Shown here one piece after another: positions 1 to 8,218 of a DNA stretch of 64,000 nucleotides. The stretch is from positions 2,790,001 to 2,854,000 of the forward strand of contig NZ_CP102293.1 of the NCBI RefSeq assembly GCF_025152575.1, read 5' to 3'. The position numbers and the translations under genes are program-made. The notes below the pieces were generated by a model that worked only from the letters and a program-made list of their open reading frames with translations, made no database searches and was not told where the DNA came from. Position 1 is the stretch's first letter. Each line of letters begins with the position of its first letter. Source of the stretch: Subdoligranulum variabile (GTDB lineage Bacteria > Bacillota > Clostridia > Oscillospirales > Ruminococcaceae).

Positions 1-2134
1 GCAGAAAACGGACAAAAAGCGTCGCCGCAGAAAGAAGAACTCTGCGGCCGGGGCGCATCCTGCGGTGAAGGCAACGCCGGAACAGGAAAAGAAGGAGCCG
101 GAAAACGTTTTGGAAGAAACGGCAGAACAGCCGCCTGAACCGGCTGCATCACAGCCGGATGTGGTGACGGAAGAGGCAAAACCCGCTGGCGAAGAGATTG
201 AACCGGCGGCAGAAGACACCCCGGCGCAGGACGCAGTGGCTGCCGAGCCGGAATCCCCGGAACTGGCTGAGCCTGCGCAGCCCGTGGAAACCGTACAGGA
301 AGCCGAGGACACGCCGGCACAAAAGGCCGAAGAATCGGCGGATGAAGAGGCTGCCGCGGAACCGGAAGCGGCGGTGCCGGAGGGTGAAACAGAGGGGCCG
401 CAGTCCCTGGAACCTTCGCAAACAGAGCAGACTTCCGCCAAGGAAGAGAGTGCGCCGGAAAATCCCGGCCCGACTCCGCCTGCGGAAGTGGAAACGACTG
501 AATCCCCGGAAAAATCCGAGGAACCGGCAATTCCGGAACCGTCGGAAAAAACGGCACCAACACCGGAGACGGATGAGAAAACCGAAGAAAAGACCGCAGA
601 GGAAACCCCGGAAGAACCCGCTTTGGCGGAAACCGAAGAGGATTCTTCTGCTAAAGAAGAACTTCCCGAGGAAGATGAGCAGCGGCTTTCGGATCTGACG
701 CGCACGGTACAGCTGTCGGTAGAACAGATCATGTCCCGCGTCAGTGAAGAGGAGGCTGCGGAAGAAGCCGCAGAGATCCAGCCCGAGGCGGACGACGAAG
801 AGGAGGAAGCCGCCGTTACCCTGCAGGATCATCTGCGCACTGGGTTGTCCGGCATGGCAAAGTGGTTCCTGCTGGTGGTGTTCTTCGTGCTGGTCATTGC
901 CGGCTGCGGGGTGGCCTGGCTGTATCGCAGTGCCACGCCGGATATGCTGCCGCAGATTACCGTGACTTTTGCCGGCCAGACGCTGGAACCCACCGCCTAC
1001 AAGTGGAAGGTCCCGGTCATCGGCAACTTGTTCAAACGGACCTATGCCGATACCTACAGCAGCACACCGGTGGATCTGAGCGAGACCATCGATCAGGTCT
1101 CCCCAGACTTTGTGATTTCTCCCTCGGATTACCGTACCGAGCTTACGGTGACCGACGCGGAAGAGAATGTGATTTTTGAAGGGGATACCGATACCTTCTC
1201 CTCCTTCCAGTTCACCAGCAACGGTACCTACACGGCCAAGCTGGTGGTGCACAGTGACGCCAGTTCGGTGCCCGGGGATACCTCGGTGACAGGCAGCGAA
1301 ACCTGGTACTTCCATTTTACTGTGGGGGTGCGCCCCTCGGTCCGGCTCTCCAGCACGGCGGCCAATCAGGGCAGCGCGGTGGCGGTTCGCGTCGGCGACA
1401 CGCTGGATGGTTCACAGCCTACCCTGCAGACCGAGCTGGAAAATGCAGGCTTTTTCAAGGCGAGCTCCGGATGGGTCTGCTATCTTCCTGTCCCCTGGGA
1501 TGAACCGGCAGGTACCCAGACCATCGTGGTCACGGCGGGTGGCTATACCGAAACACTGGAACTTAAGGTCAAGGCCGTCAGCTGGGAGTACAAGGATTAT
1601 TACAACAATTCCCAGCGTATTTCGCCCTACATCGGGCAGTATGACATTCCGGCCGAATTGCAGAAGCTTCTGACCCAGAGCGATACGGCCATTGCCTGGT
1701 CCAACGGCGGGTTTGTCCAGCCGTTCCTCAATACGCTGGACGTCAAGCTGGCGTTCGGAACCACCGAGTATGTAGGACGCAATTACAGCCAGCGCAATTC
1801 CAACAACGGGTCCGGCGGCCGTACTTTGACCAATCTGGTGCTGGATACCACGTCCGGTGAATTGTTGATCGCGCCGGCCAGCGGCAAGGTTCTGCTGGCC
1901 AAGGATCTGGGCGGTGACTTCGGCTATACGCTGGTCATTGACCATGGTGCCGGCGTCAAGAGCATCTTCTACAATCTGCAGAAGATCAGCGTCAAGTCCG
2001 GCGAGGAGCTCAAACAGGGGCAGACGCTTGCCACCTGCAACAAGACCACCGTGGCAGAGGTCCGCATTGGCACAGTGCCGGTGGATCCTTTGCAGGTCTG
2101 GCGTGGTCAGTGTGATGCCCTCAAATATTATTGA
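1..2134 (+). CDS. Membrane protein with acidic tail and degenerate LytM/M23 domain (5' partial)
   Basis: The frame is open to the window edge and very basic codons (KKRRRRKK) precede the first possible start, GTG 65, so the gene most likely begins upstream. Counting from codon 65, about 260 residues are dominated by Glu, Pro, Ala and Thr. One membrane helix follows (about 266-288, FLLVVFFVLVIAGCGVAWL), then roughly 400 residues expected outside the cell. The last 90 residues follow the M23 pattern (LIAPASGKVLLAK, VIDHGAGVKSIFY, VKSGEELKQGQTL). The usual zinc ligands are missing: the H-x(n)-D region reads LTNLVLDTT, the Y-x-H position is YNL, and the final HxH region is AEVRIG. I infer a non-enzymatic peptidoglycan-binding or scaffold role. 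The acidic N-terminal tail would be cytoplasmic. It ends before a strong terminator and is followed by dpaAB. Confidence 0.75.
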   Translation, partial: QKTDKKRRRRKKNSAAGAHPAVKATPEQEKKEPENVLEETAEQPPEPAASQPDVVTEEAKPAGEEIEPAAEDTPAQDAVAAEPESPELAEPAQPVETVQEAEDTPAQKAEESADEEAAAEPEAAVPEGETEGPQSLEPSQTEQTSAKEESAPENPGPTPPAEVETTESPEKSEEPAIPEPSEKTAPTPETDEKTEEKTAEETPEEPALAETEEDSSAKEELPEEDEQRLSDLTRTVQLSVEQIMSRVSEEEAAEEAAEIQPEADDEEEEAAVTLQDHLRTGLSGMAKWFLLVVFFVLVIAGCGVAWLYRSATPDMLPQITVTFAGQTLEPTAYKWKVPVIGNLFKRTYADTYSSTPVDLSETIDQVSPDFVISPSDYRTELTVTDAEENVIFEGDTDTFSSFQFTSNGTYTAKLVVHSDASSVPGDTSVTGSETWYFHFTVGVRPSVRLSSTAANQGSAVAVRVGDTLDGSQPTLQTELENAGFFKASSGWVCYLPVPWDEPAGTQTIVVTAGGYTETLELKVKAVSWEYKDYYNNSQRISPYIGQYDIPAELQKLLTQSDTAIAWSNGGFVQPFLNTLDVKLAFGTTEYVGRNYSQRNSNNGSGGRTLTNLVLDTTSGELLIAPASGKVLLAKDLGGDFGYTLVIDHGAGVKSIFYNLQKISVKSGEELKQGQTLATCNKTTVAEVRIGTVPVDPLQVWRGQCDALKYY

Positions 2135-2146
2135 TTCTGCACGTTG

Positions 2147-2178
2147 GTGCCCTGTCCCCTTGGGACAGGGCACTTTTT
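2147..2178 (+). terminator. Rho-independent terminator
   Basis: A 12-bp perfect GC-rich stem (2147-2158 with 2162-2173), a 3-base loop and a run of five T form a textbook intrinsic terminator 13 bases after the first gene. Confidence 0.93.
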
Positions 2179-2204
2179 GTATGCCTGTCCCCGATGCGTG
2201 AGGA

Positions 2205-2232
2205 ACACCCGGGCCCCGTCAGCCATAGTATG
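2205..2232 (+). promoter_or_regulatory. Candidate sigma-K-type promoter for dpaAB
   Basis: AC at 2205-2206 is followed 17 bases later by CATAGTATG at 2224-2232. This fits the Bacillus sigma-K pattern AC-N17-CATAnnnTA with one mismatch. In B. subtilis the homologous spoVF operon is transcribed by sigma-K in the mother cell, so position and family agree. The expected start of transcription is only about 15 bases before the ATG. No sigma-A type box pair is seen between the upstream terminator and the gene. Confidence 0.45.
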
Positions 2233-2254
2233 GCCCAAAGGAGGGGAGGACGCA

Positions 2255-3052
2255 ATGCCGAAAACTTTTTGTGTGGTGGGCGGTGATGCCCGCCAGCGGG
2301 CGGCGGCACAGGCACTGCGGACGGCGGGATACCGGGTGGTCGGCCCGGAGGCTGCCGCTCAGGCAGATTATGTGCTGCTGCCCATGTCTCAGGACCGGGT
2401 CAGCGACGAAGTGGCGCGCACACTCCAGACGGTACGCCCGGGCACCTTGCTGCTGGCAGGACGCCCGGGTGCACCGGTGGAACGGGCGATACGGGAAGCC
2501 AGTCTGCCTATGGTCGACTACTTCCGGCGCCCGGAACTGGAATGCCTGAACGCGGTGCCCACGGCGGAAGGCTGCCTTGCGATGCTGCTGCAACTGCGGC
2601 AGCGTACGATATGGGAAAGCGATTTCCTGGTGCTGGGATACGGACGGGTGGGCAGGGCTGTTGCCAGGCGGCTGGAGCTGCTGGGCGGACATGTAACGGT
2701 CGTGGCCCGCAATGCTGAACAGCGTGCCAATGCACGGTGTGCCGGTCATCATGCCGCGCCGCTCGGCGCATTGCCGACGCTTCTGCCAGCTTTTGACACC
2801 GTCATCAACACCATCCCGGCGATGGTGCTGCCCCGGGAACTGCTGCAAAAGCTGCCGCCCGAGGCGTTGATCATTGACCTGGCCAGCCGTCCTGGCGGCA
2901 CGGACTTTACGGCGGCAAGCGAACTGGGAATCCGTGCGGAACACGCGCTGGCGCTGCCCGGCAAGTGTGCCCCGCGCACGGCAGGCACTCTGATAGCCCA
3001 GACGGTGCTGGCCTTATTGGAGGAAAGGGGGAGCTTGCATGACGAACCATGA
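2255..3052 (+). CDS. dpaA: Dipicolinate synthase subunit A
   Basis: The product (265 aa) is the NAD(P)-binding subunit of dipicolinate synthase, which with DpaB converts the dihydrodipicolinate-branch intermediate to dipicolinic acid in the mother cell for loading into the spore core. The second half holds a Rossmann motif (LGYGRVGRAVARRL, near residue 127) followed by TVINTIPAMVL and LIIDLASRPGG, as in SpoVFA. The start ATG 2255 sits behind a strong AAAGGAGG; an upstream in-frame start at 2144 would run through the terminator. It overlaps dpaB by 14 bases, implying coupled translation. It is a little shorter than the B. subtilis protein. Identification rests on this pattern plus the adjacent flavoprotein subunit. 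Confidence 0.93.
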   Translation: MPKTFCVVGGDARQRAAAQALRTAGYRVVGPEAAAQADYVLLPMSQDRVSDEVARTLQTVRPGTLLLAGRPGAPVERAIREASLPMVDYFRRPELECLNAVPTAEGCLAMLLQLRQRTIWESDFLVLGYGRVGRAVARRLELLGGHVTVVARNAEQRANARCAGHHAAPLGALPTLLPAFDTVINTIPAMVLPRELLQKLPPEALIIDLASRPGGTDFTAASELGIRAEHALALPGKCAPRTAGTLIAQTVLALLEERGSLHDEP

Positions 3053-3626
3053 AGAAAGCGCCCGCACCGTGGCCTTTGCGCTGTGTGGCAGCTTTTGCAG
3101 TTTTTCGGTGGTATTGCCGCAGATCCAGGCGCTGCGGGAGCGGGGGTGGGATGTGCTGCCCATTCTCAGCGCCAGTGCTGCTTCACAGGATACCCGTTTC
3201 GGCACAGCACAGGCCCTGCGGGAATCCCTGCGGGAACTGACCGGCCGCACACCGCTCACCACCCTGCAGGCCGTGGAACCGCTGGGGCCTGAACACCGTG
3301 CCCGGGCGCTGATCATCGCGCCTGCTACCGGCACCACCATGGCCTTGCTGGCGGCGGGAATCAGTTCGACACCGGTGACGCTGGCGGCCAAAAGTCTTTT
3401 GCGCGGCGGATGTCCGGTTGTGGTGGCACCGTCCACCAACGATGGTTTGTCGGGCAGTGCCCCGGCACTGGCGGCGCTGCTGCAGCGCAAACACTATTAT
3501 TTTGTGCCTTTCGGGCAGGATGACAGCTACAAAAAACCAAACAGCCTGAAAAGCGATTTTACCCAGCTGCCGGATACCCTGGAAAGTGCTCTTCGGGGGG
3601 TGCAGATCCAGCCCATGCTTCTGTGA
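3039..3626 (+). CDS. dpaB: Dipicolinate synthase subunit B
   Basis: This 195-residue protein belongs to the flavoprotein fold family of SpoVFB/DpaB, the second subunit of dipicolinate synthase. Recognisable features are the N-terminal FALCGSFCSF stretch, LIIAPATGTTMALLAAG in the middle and VVVAPSTNDGLSG followed by YYFVPFGQDD near the end. The ATG lies inside the last codons of dpaA with GGAGG upstream (AGGAAAGGGGGAG). The pair implies the organism, or its recent ancestor, makes dipicolinate-containing endospores. Confidence 0.94.
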   Translation: MTNHEESARTVAFALCGSFCSFSVVLPQIQALRERGWDVLPILSASAASQDTRFGTAQALRESLRELTGRTPLTTLQAVEPLGPEHRARALIIAPATGTTMALLAAGISSTPVTLAAKSLLRGGCPVVVAPSTNDGLSGSAPALAALLQRKHYYFVPFGQDDSYKKPNSLKSDFTQLPDTLESALRGVQIQPMLL

Positions 3627-3691
3627 GAATGGCATATCAAGCACCGGCTTTCATATATAAGTTAGTGAGGAAATATCGGCATACCAGCGGA

Positions 3692-3727
3692 GGCACCGCG
3701 TCCCGAGGGGCGGTGCCGTGCCTTTTT
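3692..3727 (+). terminator. Probable terminator after dpaAB
   Basis: GGCACCGC (3692-3699) pairs with GCGGTGCC (3710-3717) over a 10-base loop, and five T follow at 3723-3727 after a 5-base gap. The gap makes it weaker than the other terminators here, and murA starts only 33 bases later. Confidence 0.55.
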
Positions 3728-3759
3728 GCGCTGTGCCGCATCTGGATTGGGGGGCCATC

Positions 3760-5061
3760 ATGCAGACAATCACGATCACCGGCGGGCATACCCTGCAGGG
3801 AACCATCCGGCCGGCCGCCGCTAAAAACAGCGTGCTGCCACTGCTGGCGGCCACTCTTTTGTGTGCGGGGCCGTGCTGCCTGCAAAATGCTCCGGAACTG
3901 TCCGACGTGGACACCAGCCTTGCACTGCTCCAGGCGGTGGGCGCCAAAGCGGTACGCCACGGTCCGGATCTGTGTACGCTGCCTGCAGACGTTCGGGATC
4001 TGTGCGGCGAGATCCCGCCCCATCTGGCAGGTGCCATGCGCAGCTCGGTATTTTATCTGGCCCCACTGTTATGCCGCACAGGAATGGTGCGTCTGCCGCT
4101 GCCCGGAGGATGCCGGTTGGGACCTCGTCCGGTGGATATCCATCTGGCCGGTCTTGCGGCGATGGGGGCAAAGGTGGAACTGGAGGGGGAGGCAGTGACG
4201 CTGCGGAGGTTCGGCCCGCTCCAGGGAACAGATTTCACGCTGCGGCTGCCCAGCGTTGGCGCAACCATGACCTTGTTGATGGCAGCCTGCTGCGCCATGG
4301 GCACAACGGTGCTGCGGGGAGCGGCCTGCGAACCGGAGGTCTGTGATCTTGTGGGGTTCCTGCGTGCCTGCGGCGCCCAGATCACCGGGGAGGGAACGCC
4401 TGTTCTTGTGATTCAGGGCCGCCGGGCACTGGGGGGCGTACGCTATACACCGCTGCCGGACCGTATTGCGGCAGCTACCTATGCGGCTGCGGCTGCAGCA
4501 GCCGGAGGACAGGTCACGGTGGCGGGATGTGCGCCCCGGTACTATCATGCTTTTCTGACCTTCCTGCAGGACTGCGGCGTGGAAGTCCGGCCGGGGGAAA
4601 GCGGCGTTGAGGTCGCGCGGGATCCTGCCCGGAAACTGCACGGCGGACAGCATCTGTATGCCAACGGATGGCCTGCTTTTGCCACGGACACCGCTCCGCT
4701 GGCGGCGGCAGTGTTGCTCACAGCCGACAGCCCCAGTGAAATTTATGACCACCTGTTTGCCAACCGGTTCGCCTGTGCGGCAGGGTTTGCCGCTATGGGC
4801 GCCTGCTGCCGTGCGGAGGGGCGCCGTCTGTGGATCGCAGGCGGGGCTGATCTGCACGGTGCCCGGGTGCAGGCACCGGACCTGCGGGGCGGGGCGGCCC
4901 TGCTGATTGCAGCTCTGGCCGCGCAGGGGGTCACGGAACTCTGTGATCCGGGGCATATCCGCCGCGGGTATGCCGATCTGCCGGCAGAACTGAACAGCCT
5001 CGGCGCGCACTGCAGCGTGCAGCGGGGAAAAATACCGGAACGGGAAAGAACGACCGGGTGA
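3760..5061 (+). CDS. murA: UDP-N-acetylglucosamine 1-carboxyvinyltransferase
   Basis: The enzyme transfers enolpyruvate from PEP to UDP-GlcNAc, the first committed step of peptidoglycan synthesis in the cytoplasm. The product is 433 aa, close to the usual 417-435. The KN pair is present at 22-23 (AAKNSVLPLLAATLL). Cys118 lies in LPGGCRLGPRPVDIHL, matching the PEP-adduct cysteine of GGCTIGARPVDLH in E. coli MurA. FATDTAPLAAAVLL and DLRGGAALLIAALAAQG match the C-terminal motifs. ATG 3760 is chosen by alignment of the N-terminus; an in-frame ORF extends further upstream through the dpaAB terminator region. Firmicutes often carry two MurA copies, and this divergent one next to dpaAB and ftsZ could be either. 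Confidence 0.9.
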   Translation: MQTITITGGHTLQGTIRPAAAKNSVLPLLAATLLCAGPCCLQNAPELSDVDTSLALLQAVGAKAVRHGPDLCTLPADVRDLCGEIPPHLAGAMRSSVFYLAPLLCRTGMVRLPLPGGCRLGPRPVDIHLAGLAAMGAKVELEGEAVTLRRFGPLQGTDFTLRLPSVGATMTLLMAACCAMGTTVLRGAACEPEVCDLVGFLRACGAQITGEGTPVLVIQGRRALGGVRYTPLPDRIAAATYAAAAAAAGGQVTVAGCAPRYYHAFLTFLQDCGVEVRPGESGVEVARDPARKLHGGQHLYANGWPAFATDTAPLAAAVLLTADSPSEIYDHLFANRFACAAGFAAMGACCRAEGRRLWIAGGADLHGARVQAPDLRGGAALLIAALAAQGVTELCDPGHIRRGYADLPAELNSLGAHCSVQRGKIPERERTTG

Positions 5062-5160
5062 AATTCTACGTTTGCGCCAAAATAATCTGCCGGACCGCCC
5101 CCTACGGTTGGTGGATTATGTGCTGAAACAGGCAATTTTTACGAATTTTCCCCACAGGTA

Positions 5161-5189
5161 TTGAAATCGGGGCGAAAATTTGTTATTCT
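5161..5189 (+). promoter_or_regulatory. Sigma-A promoter of ftsZ
   Basis: TTGAAA (5161-5166), 17 bases, TATTCT (5184-5189). The roughly 95-base leader that follows can form a hairpin in which CGGACC (5217-5222) pairs with GGTCCG (5253-5258). Confidence 0.75.
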
Positions 5190-5290
5190 AATAATCGGTT
5201 ATATGCAAAAAATTCACGGACCAGTGTGCCCATTTTGGTGGGATGACCTGAAGGTCCGCTGACACTTTTACATTTTAGGGGGATACACTC

Positions 5291-6508
5291 ATGGCATTCG
5301 TTCTCGACGAAGAAATGCAAAATGTGACCAATATCAAGGTCATCGGCGTAGGTGGCGGCGGCGGCAACGCTGTGAACCGCATGGTGGAGTCCGGCCTGTC
5401 CGGGGTCGAGTTCGTTGCGATGAACACCGATCAGCAGGCCTTGCTCAATTCCAAGGCCACGCAGAAGGTCCAGCTGGGCGCCAAGCTCACCAAGGGCCGC
5501 GGTGCCGGCGCCGACCCGGAGGTTGGTCAGCGCGCTGCCGAGGAAAGCAAGGACGAGATTTCCAACGCCCTGAAGGGTGCCCAGATGGTCTTCATCACTG
5601 CCGGCATGGGCGGCGGTACCGGCACTGGTGCTGCCCCTGTTGTGGCGGAGACTGCCCATGACCTGGGTATCCTGACCGTCGGCATTGTCACCAAGCCCTT
5701 TGCCTTTGAAGGCAAGCGCAAGATGAGCCTGGCTGAGCAGGGCATTGCCTCCCTGATGATGCATGTGGACTCTCTGATTGTCATTCCCAATGAGCGCCTG
5801 AAGCTGATCAGCCAGGAGCGCATCACGCTGATGAACGCTTTTGAGGCGGCCGACAATGTGTTGCGTCAGGGCGTCGAGAGCATCTCCAGCCTGATCAATA
5901 TTCCGGCCTTCATCAACCTGGACTTCGCCGATGTGCGCTCCATCATGAAGGACGCCGGTTTTGCCCACATGGGCGTCGGCGTGGCCAAGGGCGCTGGCAA
6001 GGCAGAGAATGCGGCCAAGGCGGCCATCTCCAGCCCGCTGCTGGAGACCAGCATTGCCGGTGCACGCGGCGTCATCATCAACATTACCTCCAGCCCCGAT
6101 ATCGGTCTGGACGATGTGGAGACCGCTGCTTCCATGATTACCCAGTCTGCCCATCCCGATGCCAACATCATCTGGGGTACTGCCTTCGATGAGCGCCTGA
6201 GCGATGAGATGAGCATCACCGTGGTGGCCACCGGCTTTGAGAGCACGCCGGAGGTCGACGAGCCGATCCAGGCCCATGTGGACGCCAAGCGCGCTGCAGC
6301 GACCCAGCCCGTGGAGGCTGCTCAGCCCGCCGAAAAGGCGCAGACGGCAGCTCCGGACATCAGCCCCGTCATGCCCAACCCCATCTTCACCCAGTCTTTC
6401 AATACCGGTGTGGATACCCAGGTGGGCAGCAGCCCGGCCCCGGCTGAAGAAGAGGATGACGGCGATTACTTCGATGATCTGCTCAGCATTCTGAACAAGC
6501 GCTCCTGA
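5291..6508 (+). CDS. ftsZ: Cell division protein FtsZ
   Basis: This is the tubulin-like GTPase that forms the cytokinetic ring. The 405-residue product has VIGVGGGGGNAVNRM near the N-terminus, the tubulin signature GGGTGTGAAPVVA at about residue 107, and the T7-loop region NLDFADVRSIM. After the folded core (about residue 315) there is an Ala/Pro/Gln-rich linker and an acidic tail ending DDLLSILNKRS. The conserved C-terminal peptide normally reads like DIPAFLRKR; here the Pro and Phe are absent although the Asp-Leu...Arg spacing is similar. Its own promoter and a GGGGGA ribosome site precede ATG 5291. It is followed by a DivIVA-like gene 37 bases downstream, probably cotranscribed. Confidence 0.98.
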   Translation: MAFVLDEEMQNVTNIKVIGVGGGGGNAVNRMVESGLSGVEFVAMNTDQQALLNSKATQKVQLGAKLTKGRGAGADPEVGQRAAEESKDEISNALKGAQMVFITAGMGGGTGTGAAPVVAETAHDLGILTVGIVTKPFAFEGKRKMSLAEQGIASLMMHVDSLIVIPNERLKLISQERITLMNAFEAADNVLRQGVESISSLINIPAFINLDFADVRSIMKDAGFAHMGVGVAKGAGKAENAAKAAISSPLLETSIAGARGVIINITSSPDIGLDDVETAASMITQSAHPDANIIWGTAFDERLSDEMSITVVATGFESTPEVDEPIQAHVDAKRAAATQPVEAAQPAEKAQTAAPDISPVMPNPIFTQSFNTGVDTQVGSSPAPAEEEDDGDYFDDLLSILNKRS

Positions 6509-6545
6509 TTTCTGCACATTTTGCTGCGAGAGGATGTAAAACGCC

Positions 6546-7532
6546 ATGCCTTCTGATACCAAGAACATTCAGGAACAGGGATTCCGTTCCAGTTTGTTCG
6601 GATTTGATAAAAATGATGTGCTGGCGTACATGAACGCATTGGCAGACGAAGCCCAGCAGCATGAGATGGAATACGAGCAGAAGCTGCGCCGGGTACAGTC
6701 GGAACTGGACACGCTGCGCAGCGAGCGACAGGATGCGGATGCTCGCATCAAGGCTCTGCAGGCAGAAGCGGCTGCGGCCAACCAGCGGGCCGAGGCGGCG
6801 GAAAACAAGCGCCGCGAGGGGGAAGAACAGCTGGAGAATCTGCAGAAACAGCTGGATACATACCAGTCCGGCCAGAAAGAAAGCCAGAAAAACGCCAATG
6901 TCTGGCAGCTCAAGTGTCATGACCTCCAGCAGCAGGTGGAAGATTTGCAGAAGCAGCTGGCAGCGTCGCGGCAGACAGGAACCGCACCGACACCCGATGC
7001 GGTGCGGGAAGCACGTCTGGAAGCCCGCAAAATCCTGTCGGATGCCAAGCTCTATGCCGAGAGTGCCGAGAAAGAACTCAAGCAGCAGGCTGACACCCAG
7101 AAGAGCCGTATGGCGGAAAATGCCCGCGGTATTGCGGCTGGAGTGATGCTGGTCCGTGACCGTCTGGCCAGCGTGGACCAGCGCCTGAGCGCGGCCACGC
7201 TGGATCTGGATGGCCTGACCCAGGCAATTTACCAGGCGCTGGATGACACCGAGGCAGAACTCAAAGAACTGGGCACCGAAATGCGGGATTTTGCTCAGGG
7301 AACGCCGGAGTGGACGGAACCGCAGCCTGCCCAGGAGCAACCCGCTCCCTCCAAGCCGTCTGCACCACAGTTCCGCGTCAAAGCGACGGCGCAGCCGCTG
7401 CGGAGTCATCGGAACGCCGCTCCGGCATCGCCCAAACCGGCGGGCAGCCGGCGGCTGCGCAATGCACGCAATCCGGTTTCCCAGTTGCTGCAGAATGAGA
7501 TCGATAAGATCGACGATCAAAACAAAAAATGA
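6546..7532 (+). CDS. DivIVA-domain coiled-coil protein
   Basis: The N-terminus (FRSSLFGFDKNDVLAYMNAL) has the DivIVA/GpsB membrane-binding pattern, followed by about 150 residues of heptad coiled coil rich in Gln, Glu, Arg and Ala. A second helical segment (about 155-250) resembles the C-terminal part of longer DivIVA proteins, and a Pro/Ala-rich basic tail ends at residue 328. Proteins of this type sit at septa and poles and recruit division, growth or sporulation factors. Placement directly behind ftsZ supports a septal role. Whether it is the main DivIVA or a second paralogue cannot be told from this window. Confidence 0.85.
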   Translation: MPSDTKNIQEQGFRSSLFGFDKNDVLAYMNALADEAQQHEMEYEQKLRRVQSELDTLRSERQDADARIKALQAEAAAANQRAEAAENKRREGEEQLENLQKQLDTYQSGQKESQKNANVWQLKCHDLQQQVEDLQKQLAASRQTGTAPTPDAVREARLEARKILSDAKLYAESAEKELKQQADTQKSRMAENARGIAAGVMLVRDRLASVDQRLSAATLDLDGLTQAIYQALDDTEAELKELGTEMRDFAQGTPEWTEPQPAQEQPAPSKPSAPQFRVKATAQPLRSHRNAAPASPKPAGSRRLRNARNPVSQLLQNEIDKIDDQNKK

Positions 7533-7541
7533 CAGCTTTGT

Positions 7542-7580
7542 ACAGCCGTCCCGGCTTTTGACCGGGGCGGCTGTTTTTTT
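7542..7580 (+). terminator. Terminator of the ftsZ-divIVA unit
   Basis: A 13-bp stem with one G-U pair (7542-7554 with 7562-7574) is followed by seven T. Confidence 0.92.
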
Positions 7581-7663
7581 GTGAAAGGGCACGCAGGACG
7601 TAAGAAATCCCCGCCGCGGTTTGTTTATCAGGGTGAAACGAAAACCACAAAGGAGGAGAGGCA

Positions 7664-8218
7664 ATGGAAACTACCGGCACACCCATGCTGACGCAGGCCA
7701 TCCTGCGTGATCCGGAAACCGGTTTACGCTGGGCTATGCGGGACTATGCTGCGCTGGTCCGCGGCATCCTGCGACGGATTCTGCCCGGCAGGGAGGACGA
7801 TGTGGAAGAATGCATGGCGGATGTCTTTGTGGCGCTGTGGCGCAATGCCCAGCACCTGCAGGAGAAGCAAATTCCGGTGCGGGCCTGGCTGATTGTGACG
7901 GCACGGAACACCGGCATAAACCGCTATCGTAGATTGAGCCGCCGCACAGAGATTCCCCTGACCGAGGAGATGGTCCGCACCCTGGCGGATCTGACGGAGG
8001 GCAGGACGGGGGACGCCACCGAAGCAGTGGGACGGCTGGTGGCGGCCATGGACCCGCCGGACCGAGAAATTTTTCTGCGCAAATACTATCTGCTGCAATC
8101 CAGCCGGGAGATCGCAGCTGCCCTGGGATTGAGTGTGACCAATGTGAATACACGGCTTTCCCGTGGCCGGGAACGGCTGCGCCGACAACTGCGCGAAGGA
8201 GGTATCACCCATGTATGA
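7664..8218 (+). CDS. ECF-type RNA polymerase sigma factor
   Basis: The 184-residue protein has only sigma regions 2 and 4, as in extracytoplasmic-function sigma factors. The region 2 part is VRGILRRILPGREDDVEECM with ADVFVALWRNA; the region 4 helix-turn-helix is SSREIAAALGLSVTNVNTRL followed by SRGRERLRRQL. AAAGGAGGAG lies just before ATG 7664. Its stop codon overlaps the start of the next gene (ATGTATGA), which encodes a membrane protein of the anti-sigma type, so the two form a sigma/anti-sigma pair. The target regulon cannot be read from the window. Confidence 0.92.
   Translation: METTGTPMLTQAILRDPETGLRWAMRDYAALVRGILRRILPGREDDVEECMADVFVALWRNAQHLQEKQIPVRAWLIVTARNTGINRYRRLSRRTEIPLTEEMVRTLADLTEGRTGDATEAVGRLVAAMDPPDREIFLRKYYLLQSSREIAAALGLSVTNVNTRLSRGRERLRRQLREGGITHV

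Noticed and set aside
149..1315. 388-residue minus-strand frame rich in Arg and Phe
   Set aside because: It mirrors the Glu/Pro-rich tail of the first gene; the composition is an artefact of reading that repeat in reverse.
3627..3759. murA starting upstream at 3718
   Set aside because: That start would lie in the terminator stem of dpaAB and add residues not found at MurA N-termini.
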